Origin: Actinomycetota bacterium
GTDB lineage: Bacteria; Actinomycetota; Thermoleophilia; Solirubrobacterales; 70-9
DNA: 64,000 nt
Assembly (NCBI GenBank): GCA_018268415.1
Contig: JAFDWO010000037.1
Span: forward strand, 1 to 64,000
Direction: 5' to 3'
Under the pieces are notes generated by a model. The model did no database searches and was not told the origin of the DNA. It saw only the letters and a list, made by a program, of their open reading frames with translations. This document shows, piece after piece, positions 54,635 to 62,966 of the stretch. The stretch's first letter is position 1, and each line of letters starts with the position of its first letter. The position numbers and the translations under genes were made by a program.

Positions 54635-55750
54635 CTATCTGCGGACCAGCTTCAGCGACTTGTAGATCGTCGCCTTGGCCTTGCCGACCCGGACCGTCTC
54701 CTTGAAGAGGAGCCGGCCCTTCGACCCGACGGCCTTGCGGGCGGTGGGCTTGACCACCAGGGCGAAGCTCTTCAGCTTGCCCTGCTTGACCCGCGCACGG
54801 CGGGCCGCGGTGGCCTGCTTGCTCCGGTTCAGCATGCCCTGCAGCGAGAGCGTGCAGGTGGCGCCAACCTTGGCCGGACATTTGGCCTTGACCGTGAGGC
54901 GATTGCCCGACAACGTCGCCGCGCCGACCAGACCCGACGATTTCATCAGGCTCTCGAGCTTGGCGTTGGAGATGGTGCCACCGGCACCGCCACCGCCGCC
55001 ATTGGCGCCGGCGCCTCCGTTCGCTCCGTTGCCACCGCTGCCACCGTTGGCTCCGTTGCCACCGTTGGCCCCGTTGTTGCCGCCCGGGGTTTCCGCGGCG
55101 TCGGGACCGGTGACGATCACGTTGTCGAAGCGGGCGGTCGTTTCTCCGAGCAACCCGATCGAGGCGACGGTCGAGGTGTCCGCCGTTTCGACCTGGACGA
55201 CATAGCTGTGACCGGCGGTCAACGAGACACCACCCGATTTGGTACCGAAAGGAACTTCGCCTTCGATCGTCTCGGTGATCGCTTTCTGTTTCGTGTTGGT
55301 CGTTTTGTCGACCAGGTAGGCCGTGTAGGTGAACTGCGGGGTCAGCGGGAGGAGGCCGCCGGGTTCAAACGATCGCGCCAACGACAGCGACCCGTTGCCG
55401 CTGCCAACGGCCGTGAACGCCGGAGACTCAGCCGTCAGTTCCGCCTGAAACAGGCCAAGCAGGTTGAGCGTAACGTTGGTTTTGACGGCGTAGGACCCCG
55501 CCGGCGCCCCGGCGCTGCCGTCGTACCCGGCGTCGTTGGTGCAGAGAATTTCGATCAACGTCAACGCTTTGCACGATTTTTCGGGGGACGCAGCGACTTT
55601 CCACCCTTCCGCGCTTCCGGTAAACGTGCTGCCTCCGCCCGGATAGGAGGCTGCAGACGCCTGGCCGACAGCGAGAACAAGTAGGGCCGCTCCCGACACG
55701 CACCCCAGCAAGACTGCCTGGCGTATGCGACTCCTGAGCGAAATAGACAC
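54635..55750 (-). CDS. Secreted protein with Gly/Asn-repeat hinge
   Basis: The 371-residue protein has a signal peptide (about 1-33), a beta-rich domain (about 35-215) that looks like a lectin or carbohydrate-binding jelly roll, a low-complexity hinge of repeated (G)GNGANGG units (about 222-256), and a C-terminal beta domain ending in a Lys/Arg-rich tail. Start is GTG 55750 with AAAGGAG upstream. I do not recognise a named family. Glutamate is often GAA, as in pstS and the zinc-ribbon genes. Confidence 0.8.
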   Translation of the reverse strand: MSISLRSRIRQAVLLGCVSGAALLVLAVGQASAASYPGGGSTFTGSAEGWKVAASPEKSCKALTLIEILCTNDAGYDGSAGAPAGSYAVKTNVTLNLLGLFQAELTAESPAFTAVGSGNGSLSLARSFEPGGLLPLTPQFTYTAYLVDKTTNTKQKAITETIEGEVPFGTKSGGVSLTAGHSYVVQVETADTSTVASIGLLGETTARFDNVIVTGPDAAETPGGNNGANGGNGANGGSGGNGANGGAGANGGGGGAGGTISNAKLESLMKSSGLVGAATLSGNRLTVKAKCPAKVGATCTLSLQGMLNRSKQATAARRARVKQGKLKSFALVVKPTARKAVGSKGRLLFKETVRVGKAKATIYKSLKLVRR

Positions 55751-55933
55751 GGTGCTCCTTTCGTAACGTCAATAAAATGCAGCAATCTCCTTTCGGCTTC
55801 TACGCCGATTACTTAAAATTCTCAACCCACATACCTAGTTTTCTGGACGCTTATCCGAAGCCGCCGCCCAGCCTCGGGCACGGCTCGCCGATCCGACCGC
55901 CCTGGCCCCCATCGGCGTAAACTGCCCGCTCCC

Positions 55934-56005
55934 GGGCGCGTAGCTCAGTGGGAGAGCGCTCGCTTCACACGCGAGAGGTCGCTGGTTCGAAACCAGCCGT
56001 GCCCA
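55934..56005 (+). tRNA. tRNA-Val (CAC)
   Basis: Cloverleaf is complete: acceptor GGGCGCG/CGTGCCC, D-arm GCTCAGTGGGAGAGC, anticodon stem CTCGC/GCGAG with loop TTCACAC (anticodon CAC at 55966-55968), T-arm GCTGGTTCGAAACCAGC. Discriminator A at 56005; CCA is not encoded. Confidence 0.97.
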
Positions 56006-56124
56006 TGTCAGTAGACGGTTCGAGATGCGGAATCCCGTCCTTGCCGTGAGGCACCCGGCCGCCGGCTGATCCGCTCGCCTGTCGCCGGCGGTCGTCGATG
56101 GCCGCCCTATACTCACCGGCCACA

Positions 56125-56276
56125 AACCTGCCTAATCCCGTGCAGAGGCTGCCCGGGAGCGGGGGACCCAGAGGGCCTGACGGCCCAGGGGCGAATCGGG
56201 ACATCAGTGCCGTAGCGCGACTCTTTCAGCGCGAGCCCGCCAGCTAACCCCGCAGGCGTTCGGAAGAGAGGTCTCG
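56125..56276 (+). promoter_or_regulatory. Cyclic di-AMP (ydaO/yuaA) riboswitch
   Basis: Conserved elements appear in order: GGGGGACCCA, GGGGCGAATCGGG, CCCGCCAGCTAACCCCG, CAGGCG and the terminal GGAAGAGAGG. This is the ydaO-yuaA pattern that binds c-di-AMP. It ends directly before the start of an M23 peptidase gene, so its 3-prime GAGAGG probably contains or controls the ribosome site. The 5-prime boundary is approximate. Cell-wall hydrolase genes are the usual actinobacterial targets of this riboswitch. Confidence 0.92.
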
Positions 56277-56278
56277 TC

Positions 56279-57118
56279 TTGTCGCACCCCAGAGCAATCG
56301 ATCCCCGTCTCGGTCTCGTGCTGCTCGTCCTCGGCCTGTTGCTCGCCTTCGCGGGGACGGCGCGGGCGGCGGTCGCCGTCGGCGGGGTCGGCGCGCGTGG
56401 CGCGGTCACGCTGGCCGACGTCAACTGCGTGAAGCAGTGCATCGGCGCCCATAAGGTGCGCCCGGGCTCGACCGTCCGGCTGCGCGGCCTCGACCTCGAA
56501 GAGGTGCGACAGGTCGTCTTCCGCGGCAGCAGGGGCCCGCTCCAGGTCGAACCGATGCGGCGGACCGAACGGACGGCGACGGCGATCGTCCCGGACGGCG
56601 CGGTCGCCGGGCGGCCCTACGTGATCGACCGGGCCGGACACCAGTCCCCCCCGTCCCCTCACAAGCTCTTCATCCTGCCGAGCGCCTCTCCCCCGCCGCT
56701 TGCCGCGGCCTCCGGGGCGACCTATCCGATCGCCGGCAAGCACGAGCTCTGGGAGGGCTTCGGCGGGGCGCGCGAACACGGCGGCGCGGACATCGGCGCC
56801 GCCTGCGGCACGCCCCTGGTCGCCGCCCTCGCAGGCACGGTCGAGTACAACAAATACGAACCGCGGGGCGGCAACTACCTGGTGATCGACGCCGACGGTG
56901 TCGACGCCGACCTCGTCTACATGCACATGAGCGCTCCCTCGCCGCTGAAGGTCGGGCAGAAGATCGCCGTCGGCGCGGCGGTCGGGACCGTCGGCGACAC
57001 CGGCAACGCCTCGGGCTGCCACCTGCACTTCGAGTACTGGATCGGCGAGGCCTGGCTGGGCGGCGAAGCCGTCGATCCGGTTCCCTACCTGACGCAGTGG
57101 GAAGGCGCGACCGGGTAG
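56279..57118 (+). CDS. Secreted M23-family peptidoglycan metallopeptidase
   Basis: The 279-residue protein has a signal peptide (about 1-31), an IPT/TIG-like beta domain (about 58-132) and a C-terminal LytM domain with zinc ligands His167 and Asp171 in REHGGADIG, His216 in YMHM, and His248/His250 in CHLHFEYW. It would cleave peptide bridges of the cell wall. The TTG at 56279 behind GAGAGG is the likely start. Expression is placed under c-di-AMP by the riboswitch directly upstream, which turns such genes off at high c-di-AMP. Confidence 0.93.
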   Translation: MSHPRAIDPRLGLVLLVLGLLLAFAGTARAAVAVGGVGARGAVTLADVNCVKQCIGAHKVRPGSTVRLRGLDLEEVRQVVFRGSRGPLQVEPMRRTERTATAIVPDGAVAGRPYVIDRAGHQSPPSPHKLFILPSASPPPLAAASGATYPIAGKHELWEGFGGAREHGGADIGAACGTPLVAALAGTVEYNKYEPRGGNYLVIDADGVDADLVYMHMSAPSPLKVGQKIAVGAAVGTVGDTGNASGCHLHFEYWIGEAWLGGEAVDPVPYLTQWEGATG

Positions 57119-57134
57119 CCGCAGCTCCGGGGCG

Positions 57135-57413
57135 TCAGGAGGCCACCCAGACCGCCACGACCATCATCGTGCCGACCAGCCCGACCGCCGAGGCGGCAAT
57201 CGCCGTCCACGCCATCGCCCGACCGCTTTCCCTCCCCTCCGAGGCGCCGATCTCGCGCAGGGCCCTGACGCCGAGGTAGATCGCGGCCACCGAGCCGAAG
57301 CCGAAGACCCAGAAGATCGAAAGCGCGAGGGAGACCATCGCCCGCTCGTTCATCTCGCGACCGGACGCCTCGCTACGCGCCCGGCTCTCCAGCTCTTGTC
57401 GATCCTCGCTCAT
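57135..57413 (-). CDS. DUF4190-like small membrane protein
   Basis: The 92-residue protein has a polar N-terminus and two hydrophobic helices (MVSLALSIFWVFGFGSVAAIYLG and a C-terminal AWTAIAASAVGLVGTMMVVAVWV) with a short GxRALREI loop between, the layout of DUF4190 proteins. Start is the ATG at 57413; an upstream TTG is possible. Function unknown. It is convergent with the M23 gene, 16 bp apart, and follows the CDF exporter gene on the same strand. Confidence 0.75.
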   Translation of the reverse strand: MSEDRQELESRARSEASGREMNERAMVSLALSIFWVFGFGSVAAIYLGVRALREIGASEGRESGRAMAWTAIAASAVGLVGTMMVVAVWVAS

Positions 57414-57432
57414 TCGCAACGGCTGCAGGGGG

Positions 57433-58386
57433 TCAAGCCGACATCCCAGAGGGCGAGGCGACCTGCAGGGGTCGCGTCTGGGCGTGATCGGTCTGCAGGG
57501 TGACGTGATCGATGCCGAAGCGGTCGTGCAGCATCGCCGCGATCTCGCGCCGGCGGGCGTGGCAGTCGTCGTCCTCGCCGACGAGGACGTGGGCGGCGAG
57601 GGCGGGGAACCCGGAGCTGACCTCCCAGAGGTGGAGGTCGTGGACCTGGACCACGCCGGGCTGGGCGACCATCGCCCTACCGACCTCCTCCGGGTCGATG
57701 CCCTGCGGCGCGCCCTCCAGCAGGATGCGCCCGGAATCGCGCAGCAGGCCGTAGGCGGCCCGGAACATGATCAGGGCGATGACGAGGGCGGCGACGCCGT
57801 CGGCGCGGGTGAAGCCGGTGAGGAGGATGACGATCCCGGCGATCGCGGTGGCGACGAAGGCGGCGAGGTCGGTGAGGATGTGCTGGAAGGCCCCCTCGAC
57901 GTTGAGGCTCGAGCGGTTCGCCCGCGACAGTGTCCAGGTCGCCGCGAGGTTGACGGCGACGCCGACCAGGGCGACGACGAGCAGCGGCACACCGGGGACG
58001 TCGGGCGGCGTGAACAGGCGCCGCACGCCCTCGACGAAGATCACCGCGCCGAGGACGGCCAGGGTCGCGCCGTTGAACTGGGCGGAGAGGATCTCGGCGC
58101 GCTTGAGGCCGAAGGTGAAGTTGCCCTCGGCCGGACGGCTCGCCAACCGCAGGGCCACCAGCGCCAGCGCCAGCGCGCCCGCGTCGCTCAGCATGTGGGC
58201 GGCGTCGGAGAGAAGCGCCAGCGAGGAGATCGCGATGCCGACGGCGACCTCGACGACCATGAAGCCGGCGATCAGGACAAGCGCGATCCTCAGCTTGCCG
58301 CGGTCGGCGTCGGCGCTGACGCCGTGGCTGTGGCCGTGACCCCCGCCGTGGTCGTGTCCGTCGTGCTCGTGCGCCCGCTCACCCAT
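57433..58386 (-). CDS. CDF-family zinc exporter (CzcD/ZitB-like)
   Basis: The 317-residue protein has six membrane helices, a His-rich N-terminus (HEHDGHDHGGGHGHSHG, 7-23), the transport-site motifs DAAHMLSDAGA in TM2 and HILTDLAAF in TM5, and a C-terminal cytoplasmic domain with VHDLHLWEVSSG. It exports Zn(II) in exchange for protons. The ATG at 58386 is chosen; an extension of three codons is possible. It is divergent from an ArsR sensor whose operator lies between them. Confidence 0.94.
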   Translation of the reverse strand: MGERAHEHDGHDHGGGHGHSHGVSADADRGKLRIALVLIAGFMVVEVAVGIAISSLALLSDAAHMLSDAGALALALVALRLASRPAEGNFTFGLKRAEILSAQFNGATLAVLGAVIFVEGVRRLFTPPDVPGVPLLVVALVGVAVNLAATWTLSRANRSSLNVEGAFQHILTDLAAFVATAIAGIVILLTGFTRADGVAALVIALIMFRAAYGLLRDSGRILLEGAPQGIDPEEVGRAMVAQPGVVQVHDLHLWEVSSGFPALAAHVLVGEDDDCHARRREIAAMLHDRFGIDHVTLQTDHAQTRPLQVASPSGMSA

Positions 58387-58397
58387 CGCCCGCAATC

Positions 58398-58425
58398 ATA
58401 TGCATAGCTGCACATTTCTGCATAT
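58398..58425. promoter_or_regulatory. Candidate ArsR operator of the CDF/ArsR divergon
   Basis: ATATGCA (58398-58404) and TGCATAT (58419-58425) form a perfect 7-bp inverted repeat with a 14-bp spacer, and a third TGCA lies between. It sits in the 64 bp between the divergent starts, as expected for an ArsR/SmtB site. Confidence 0.65.
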
Positions 58426-58450
58426 TCGCAGGCGATAGATTTTGAGAACG

Positions 58451-58777
58451 ATGCCCAACAAGACGACGACGCTCGACGGGACGCCGGCCGGCCGCGGTCG
58501 CGAGGAACGACTGGCGGAGACGTTCCGCCTCCTTGCCGACCCCGGGCGGATGCGGATGGTGATCGCGCTCCATGCCGAGGAGGAGCTCGCGGTCGGCGAG
58601 CTCGCCGCGGCCGCGGGCCTCAGCCAGACGGCCTGCTCGCAGCAGCTACGCCTGCTGCGTACCGCGCGGCTGGTGCGCAGGCGTCGCGACGGTCGCCACG
58701 TCTACTACTCGCTCTTCGACGACCACGTGTTCGAGCTGATCGAGCTGGTCGAGCGGCACCTCGACGAGGACCACTAG
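58451..58777 (+). CDS. ArsR/SmtB-family zinc-type sensor
   Basis: The 108-residue repressor has the ArsR winged helix (LAVGELAAAAGLSQTACSQQLRLLRTARLVRRRRDGRHVYYSL). Its last helix reads DDHVFELIELVERHLDE, which places Asp, His(+2), His(+13) and Glu(+16) exactly as in the alpha5 Zn(II) site of SmtB (DxHx10HxxE). It should release the divergent CDF exporter promoter when zinc is high. ATG at 58451. Confidence 0.93.
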   Translation: MPNKTTTLDGTPAGRGREERLAETFRLLADPGRMRMVIALHAEEELAVGELAAAAGLSQTACSQQLRLLRTARLVRRRRDGRHVYYSLFDDHVFELIELVERHLDEDH

Positions 58778-58793
58778 GGCTCGCCACCGGCGA

Positions 58794-59672
58794 TCAGGAC
58801 GACGAGCGCCCTTCGATTCGTTCTCGCAACGCCGCGCCCCGGCCCGCCGCGACCGCCCGCGCGGCCCGCTCGGGGGTAAGGGGGACCCCTTCGGCGTAGG
58901 CGAGGTCGAGCAGCTCCTGCCGCTCGACGTCCTCGCGCGCCCAGCGCAGGAAGACCCACGCGAAGATCGCCAGCGCCATCAACATGCACTCCCCCATGAG
59001 GATCGCCCCGGCCGTCGACTGATCGGCGATCGGTTCGATCCCGTTGGCGACCGCGGTGGCCGAGTAGTCGGGGTAGAAGACGGAGTCCGACCACATCAGG
59101 ACGTTGGCCAGGACCATCGCCGGCAGCCAGATGCCGACCGTGTAGATGACGTGGGCGGCCTTGCCGAACCAGGCCGGCTTCGGCAACGGGCCGAAGAGCG
59201 GCATCCAGAGCAGGATGCCGGTGGCGATGAAGCTCAGGTGCTCGGCCTCGTGCAGCGGTACCGAGTCGAGCACTGCCTGGTAGAGCGGGGGCGAGTGCCA
59301 GAGGAAGAGGTTCACCGTGAAGAGCGAGATCGCGACCACCGGGTGCGTGAGGAATCGCAGTGCGTGGGCGAGCCGGTTGGCGAGGAGCGGCTGCATCAGG
59401 GGGCCGGTCAGGCCGAGCACGATCAGGAGCGTCGCCACGTCGGCGAGCAGGATGTGCTGCCCCATGTGGGCGAGGACCAGTTCACCGGCCTTGCCCTCGA
59501 GCGGCCCCACCGCGATGAGGACCACGACCATGCCGATGCCGAAGGAGAGCTGCCGCCAGGCGGGGACCCCCCTGCCCTCGCGGTTCAAGGTTTGGGCCCG
59601 CTTCAGGTAGGCGGCCGCGATCAGAAGCGGCGCGACGGCACCGACGAGCTCGGCGAGCGTGTCGACCGACAT
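58794..59672 (-). CDS. caa3-type cytochrome c oxidase assembly protein CtaG
   Basis: The 292-residue membrane protein has about seven helices and the caa3_CtaG family features HMGQHILLADVATLL, FLWHSPPLYQAVL, HEAEHLSFIATGILLWMPLFG and a metal-like GECMLMALAIF. It is thought to help insert copper into cytochrome oxidase. Start ATG at 59672. It overlaps nothing, lies 2 nt after the methyltransferase-like gene and runs toward the ArsR gene. Confidence 0.9.
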   Translation of the reverse strand: MSVDTLAELVGAVAPLLIAAAYLKRAQTLNREGRGVPAWRQLSFGIGMVVVLIAVGPLEGKAGELVLAHMGQHILLADVATLLIVLGLTGPLMQPLLANRLAHALRFLTHPVVAISLFTVNLFLWHSPPLYQAVLDSVPLHEAEHLSFIATGILLWMPLFGPLPKPAWFGKAAHVIYTVGIWLPAMVLANVLMWSDSVFYPDYSATAVANGIEPIADQSTAGAILMGECMLMALAIFAWVFLRWAREDVERQELLDLAYAEGVPLTPERAARAVAAGRGAALRERIEGRSSS

Positions 59673-59674
59673 CT

Positions 59675-60559
59675 TCAGGCCCCGCCCGCGAGGGTCGCGC
59701 AGGTCAGATAATCGACGCCCTCCGCGAAGGGCCAGCGCCAGAGGGCGGTCGCGCCGGGCGCGATCCCGAACGAGCGCAGGGCGGCGCGCGGATCGCTCTC
59801 GACCGGGCCGAGGCCACGGGCGACCGCACTCAGTGCCGGCTCGATGTCCTCCCGCTCGGCGAGGCGCAGGATGTGGCCGAGGTCGGCCGGCTGCTCGTGG
59901 CCCTGCCACCAGGCGAGCGGGTCGTGGACGTGGACGACCAGGGGCGCCGAGGCATGGAGGCGGGCGACGGTCGAGCGCGTCAGCAGCGGCGCGTAACGGC
60001 GCAGAAAGGCGGCCCGACGCCGCTCCCCGACCCCGAGGTCGAGCAGCGCCGGGTAGAGGAGTTGGCTGTAGAGGAGGTCGCCGATCGCGAGGTCATACGG
60101 AGCGCCGGGCAGGGGCGCTTCCGGGCCGGTGACCTTGTCCGGCGCTTCACCGAGCACGGCCGCGACGACGATCCGGTCGGCGACGCCACCGGTCACGTCG
60201 TGCGCGGCGATCTCGACCCGTCGGCGCAGGCGCCAGGGCAGACGCCGACGCGCCGACCGGGCGGCCTTCGCGTCGAGGTCGACGAGCGTCACCGATCCGG
60301 CCCGCCGGGCGATCCGCTCCAGAGGAAGGTCGTCGCCGTTGCCCGCCCCGAGGACCGCGACGCGGGCTCCCTCGCCGAGATGCGGCTCGATGAAGCTCCA
60401 GAGGGCGTCGCGCGCCGGCTCCCAGCGGCGGCGGCGGTCCACCTCGGCCCGCGCGTTGCGCGCGGAGTTCGCGACCCGCGAGGGCGAACGCAGCCGCCGC
60501 TCGGCCAGGTCGGCCTGGGCGCGCAGCACGTCGGCGCGGGAGCTAGTGGTCGTGCGCAT
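59675..60559 (-). CDS. SAM-dependent methyltransferase-like protein
   Basis: The 294-residue protein has a Rossmann-type methyltransferase core with motif I VAVLGAGNGDDLPLERI and the acidic residue loop VTLVDLDAKAARSAR, then a DLAIGDLLYSQLLYPALLDLG region. The C-terminal third is unlike common methyltransferases. Substrate unknown. ATG at 60559 is preferred. It overlaps the stop of the CDF gene by 17 nt, and CtaG follows after 2 nt, so the ArsR-CDF-methyltransferase-CtaG run is probably one transcript. Confidence 0.75.
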   Translation of the reverse strand: MRTTTSSRADVLRAQADLAERRLRSPSRVANSARNARAEVDRRRRWEPARDALWSFIEPHLGEGARVAVLGAGNGDDLPLERIARRAGSVTLVDLDAKAARSARRRLPWRLRRRVEIAAHDVTGGVADRIVVAAVLGEAPDKVTGPEAPLPGAPYDLAIGDLLYSQLLYPALLDLGVGERRRAAFLRRYAPLLTRSTVARLHASAPLVVHVHDPLAWWQGHEQPADLGHILRLAEREDIEPALSAVARGLGPVESDPRAALRSFGIAPGATALWRWPFAEGVDYLTCATLAGGA

Positions 60560-61304
60560 GGCCGTGGGCGTGGGAGTGCCGGTGGGGCCCCTCCCCACCG
60601 TCCTCGGTCGCGAACTCCTCCGGCTCCCCCGGATCGTTCTTCACGGTGACGAAGGACTGCCAGGTGATCCGCAGGATCACCACCGTCACCAGCATGCCGA
60701 TCAGGGGGTCCGCGATCTGCACGCCGAGGGCGACGAAGATCGCGCTGGCGACGACGGCGAGGCTGACGATGCCGTCGGTGCGGGCGTGATAACCATCCGC
60801 GACGAGGGCCGGGCTCTGCAAGCGCTTCCCAGCCCGCAGGCGGACGAAGGCGGCCGCCTCGTTGCCGAGGAAGCCGATCACGCCGGCACCCGCGAGCGCC
60901 CAGAGATGGGTCAGGTCCTGCGGGTTGACGAGCCGCTCGATCGACTCGCCGAAGGCGACGCAGGCGCTCAGGAAGATCGTCGCGACGACGAAGTAGCCGG
61001 CGTACTTCTCCGCCTTGAACGAGCGCATCAGGAAGGCGACTCCCAGCGGCACCGCGGTGAGCGCGTCGCCGACGTTGTGGATCAGGTCGGCGAGCAGCGC
61101 GATCGAGCCGCTGAGGACGAAGACGAAGATCTGCAGGCCGGCGGTGAGGCCGAGGATCAGCAGGCTCAGCACGACCGCCTTCAGACCGGCGCGTGAGCGC
61201 TTGATCGAGGCGGCGACGAGGCCGTGGCTGTGGCCGTGCTCACCGCCGTGCTCGTGGGCGGCGTAGGAGTGGGCGTGCTCGTGGGAGTGGGCGTCGCTCG
61301 CCAT
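60543..61304 (-). CDS. Second CDF-family metal exporter
   Basis: The 253-residue protein has six helices, His-rich ends (HSHEHAHSYAAHEHGGEHGHSHG at the start, HRHSHAHGHAHDH at the end), and transport-site motifs DLIHNVGDALTA in TM2 and YHARTDGIVSL in TM5. It lacks the large C-terminal domain of CzcD, so it is a short CDF form. It follows an ArsR sensor with a 1-nt overlap (TGATG). Confidence 0.92.
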   Translation of the reverse strand: MASDAHSHEHAHSYAAHEHGGEHGHSHGLVAASIKRSRAGLKAVVLSLLILGLTAGLQIFVFVLSGSIALLADLIHNVGDALTAVPLGVAFLMRSFKAEKYAGYFVVATIFLSACVAFGESIERLVNPQDLTHLWALAGAGVIGFLGNEAAAFVRLRAGKRLQSPALVADGYHARTDGIVSLAVVASAIFVALGVQIADPLIGMLVTVVILRITWQSFVTVKNDPGEPEEFATEDGGEGPHRHSHAHGHAHDH

Positions 61305-61672
61305 CAGGCGCCGACCTCCAGCTCGCGGCGGGTCCGGTCGGCGAGCCCGAGCCGCAGGTGCTCGACATGCGACATCGCCTCCTCCATCAGCTGACCGACG
61401 TGTTCGTCGTGGAGCGAGTAGTTGACCCGGCGGCCGTCGCGCTCGCCGCGCACCAGACCCAGGTGGCGAAGGATCCGCAGCTGGTGGGAGACGGCGGAGC
61501 CGTCCATGCCGATCGCCTCCGAGATCTCGGTCACCGAGGCCGGGCCGGCGTAGAGCCGCGCGAGGATCCGCAGGCGGCTCGGGGTGGCGAGCGCCTGCAT
61601 CGTCTCGGCGACCTGACGGGCGAGCCCGGAGTCGAGGAGGTCGCCCGGATCGGAATGTCCGCCATGGCTCAT
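61304..61672 (-). CDS. ArsR-family sensor, CzrA-type alpha5 site
   Basis: The 122-residue repressor has the ArsR winged helix (VTEISEAIGMDGSAVSHQLRILRHLGLV) and a last helix DEHVGQLMEEAMSHVEH, giving Asp, His(+2), His(+13) and His(+16) as in the Zn(II)/Co(II) site of CzrA (DxHx10HxxH). It is co-transcribed with the CDF exporter that it overlaps. ATG at 61672 is preferred over an upstream TTG. Confidence 0.92.
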   Translation of the reverse strand: MSHGGHSDPGDLLDSGLARQVAETMQALATPSRLRILARLYAGPASVTEISEAIGMDGSAVSHQLRILRHLGLVRGERDGRRVNYSLHDEHVGQLMEEAMSHVEHLRLGLADRTRRELEVGA

Positions 61673-61688
61673 GGCCGTGGACAATAGC

Positions 61689-61702
61689 TGAATGATTGTT
61701 CA
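61689..61702. promoter_or_regulatory. ArsR-type operator TGAA-N6-TTCA
   Basis: TGAATGATTGTTCA at 61689-61702 is the classic ArsR/SmtB core, 17 bp before the start of the CzrA-like gene and 52 bp before the opposite CmtR/CadC-like gene. Confidence 0.75.
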
Positions 61703-61754
61703 TCTGTAAGGTCTTCGGTATGTCAGTGGGAGAAACACCCGCACGTTTGTACGT

Positions 61755-62126
61755 ATGTATGCTGTGGACGTGGCGCGCGACGAGGACACCTGCGATCTCC
61801 TCTGCCTCGATCTCGAGAAGGCCGAGCGGGTGCGTGGCTCGCTCCCCGGCGTCGAGGAGCTGACCGACGCTGCTGCCGCCGCCAAGGCGCTCGGCGACCC
61901 CACCCGCCTGGCCATCGCCCTCGCCCTCGCCGCCGAGTCGGTCTGCGTCTGCGACCTGGCCTGGATCGTCGGCCGCAACGAGCGCCTCGTCTCCCACCAT
62001 GCGCGGCTGCTGAAGGCGGCGGGCGTGGCGCGCTCGCGCCGCGAGGGCAAGATGGTCATGTACGAGCTGACCGCGCACGGGCGGGCCCTCGTCCGGGCGG
62101 TGAGCGCCGAGCGGGTCGCGGGATGA
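61755..62126 (+). CDS. ArsR-family sensor, CadC/CmtR-like
   Basis: The 123-residue repressor has an N-terminal CDLLC pair (Cys13 and Cys17), the winged helix, and the alpha3 motif ESVCVCDLAWIVG, matching the ELCVCDL metal-binding box of CadC-type Cd/Pb/Zn sensors. The last helix lacks the His/Asp ligands of the two other sensors. It overlaps the following exporter gene by 4 nt (ATGA). ATG at 61755. Confidence 0.92.
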   Translation: MYAVDVARDEDTCDLLCLDLEKAERVRGSLPGVEELTDAAAAAKALGDPTRLAIALALAAESVCVCDLAWIVGRNERLVSHHARLLKAAGVARSRREGKMVMYELTAHGRALVRAVSAERVAG

Positions 62127-62851
62127 GTCCGGTCGAGCTTCCCGTCGTCACCGCTCCGGCCGCGGCGCCGGCGCCGGCGGTGGACCGCGACACCTACGCC
62201 GAGGTCGCCCGCCGGATCAAGCTCCTCTCCTGGCTCTCGCTCGCCTGGATGACGGTCGAGGGAGCGGTCGCGATCACGGCGGGCATCGTTGCCTCCTCGA
62301 TCGCCCTGGTCGGGTTCGGCCTCGACTCGGCGATCGAGGGCCTCGCCGGCGTGATCATCATCTGGCGCTTCACCGGCGAGCGTGTCTTCTCCCACCGGGC
62401 CGAGGAGCGCGCGCAGAAGCTGGTCGCGATCCAGTTCTTCCTCCTCGCGCCGTACGTGGCGGTCGAGTCGGTCCGCGTGCTGATCGACGGCGGGCACCCC
62501 GCGGTCAGCGTGCTCGGCATCGCGCTTTCGGTCGGCTCGCTCGTCTTCATGCCGATGCTCGGCATCGCCAAGGAACGGCTTGCCGACCGGATCGGCTCGG
62601 CGGCGACCAAGGGTGAGGGCCGCCAGAACATGCTCTGCGCGTACCTCGCGGCAGCGCTCCTGGTCGGCCTGCTCGGCAACGCCCTGCTCGGCACCTGGTG
62701 GCTCGACCCGCTCGTCGGCCTGCTGATCGCCGCGGTCGCGGTCAGGGAGGGCCTGGAGGCATGGCGCGGCGACGGCTGTTGCGTCGGCTCGCCGCTCGAC
62801 GGCATCGCCTCGGAGAGATGCGGCGACGGCTGCTGCGTCGGGCCGCGGTAG
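62123..62851 (+). CDS. Cation transporter (TMEM163/CDF-like) with C-terminal Cys motifs
   Basis: The 242-residue protein has six helices with the motif VGFGLDSAIEGL (putative metal site) and a late LCAYLAAALLVGLLGN segment, as in short actinobacterial cation transporters. Its tail holds two copies of a GDGCCVG unit (about residues 222-228 and 234-240), probably metal-binding. Co-translated with the CadC-like sensor, so it likely exports a soft metal such as Cd, Pb or Zn. Confidence 0.85.
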   Translation: MSPVELPVVTAPAAAPAPAVDRDTYAEVARRIKLLSWLSLAWMTVEGAVAITAGIVASSIALVGFGLDSAIEGLAGVIIIWRFTGERVFSHRAEERAQKLVAIQFFLLAPYVAVESVRVLIDGGHPAVSVLGIALSVGSLVFMPMLGIAKERLADRIGSAATKGEGRQNMLCAYLAAALLVGLLGNALLGTWWLDPLVGLLIAAVAVREGLEAWRGDGCCVGSPLDGIASERCGDGCCVGPR

Positions 62852-62966
62852 GCACCCTGGCGGCTCGCGTCGGTCGCGGATCGGGAGAGCGACCGCTTCA
62901 TCGGGTCCGGAGCCGGGCTATCTTGGCGCCGTGGCGCGCATCCGAAACCTGGCCGGGGAGGAGCGG

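Noticed and set aside
55934-56124. Integration site at the tRNA-Val gene
   Set aside because: No integrase, phage gene or duplicated tRNA 3-prime end is found nearby.
59659-60132. Arg-rich plus-strand frames over the methyltransferase-like gene
   Set aside because: Composition is that of a GC-rich shadow and overlaps a frame with Rossmann motifs on the minus strand.
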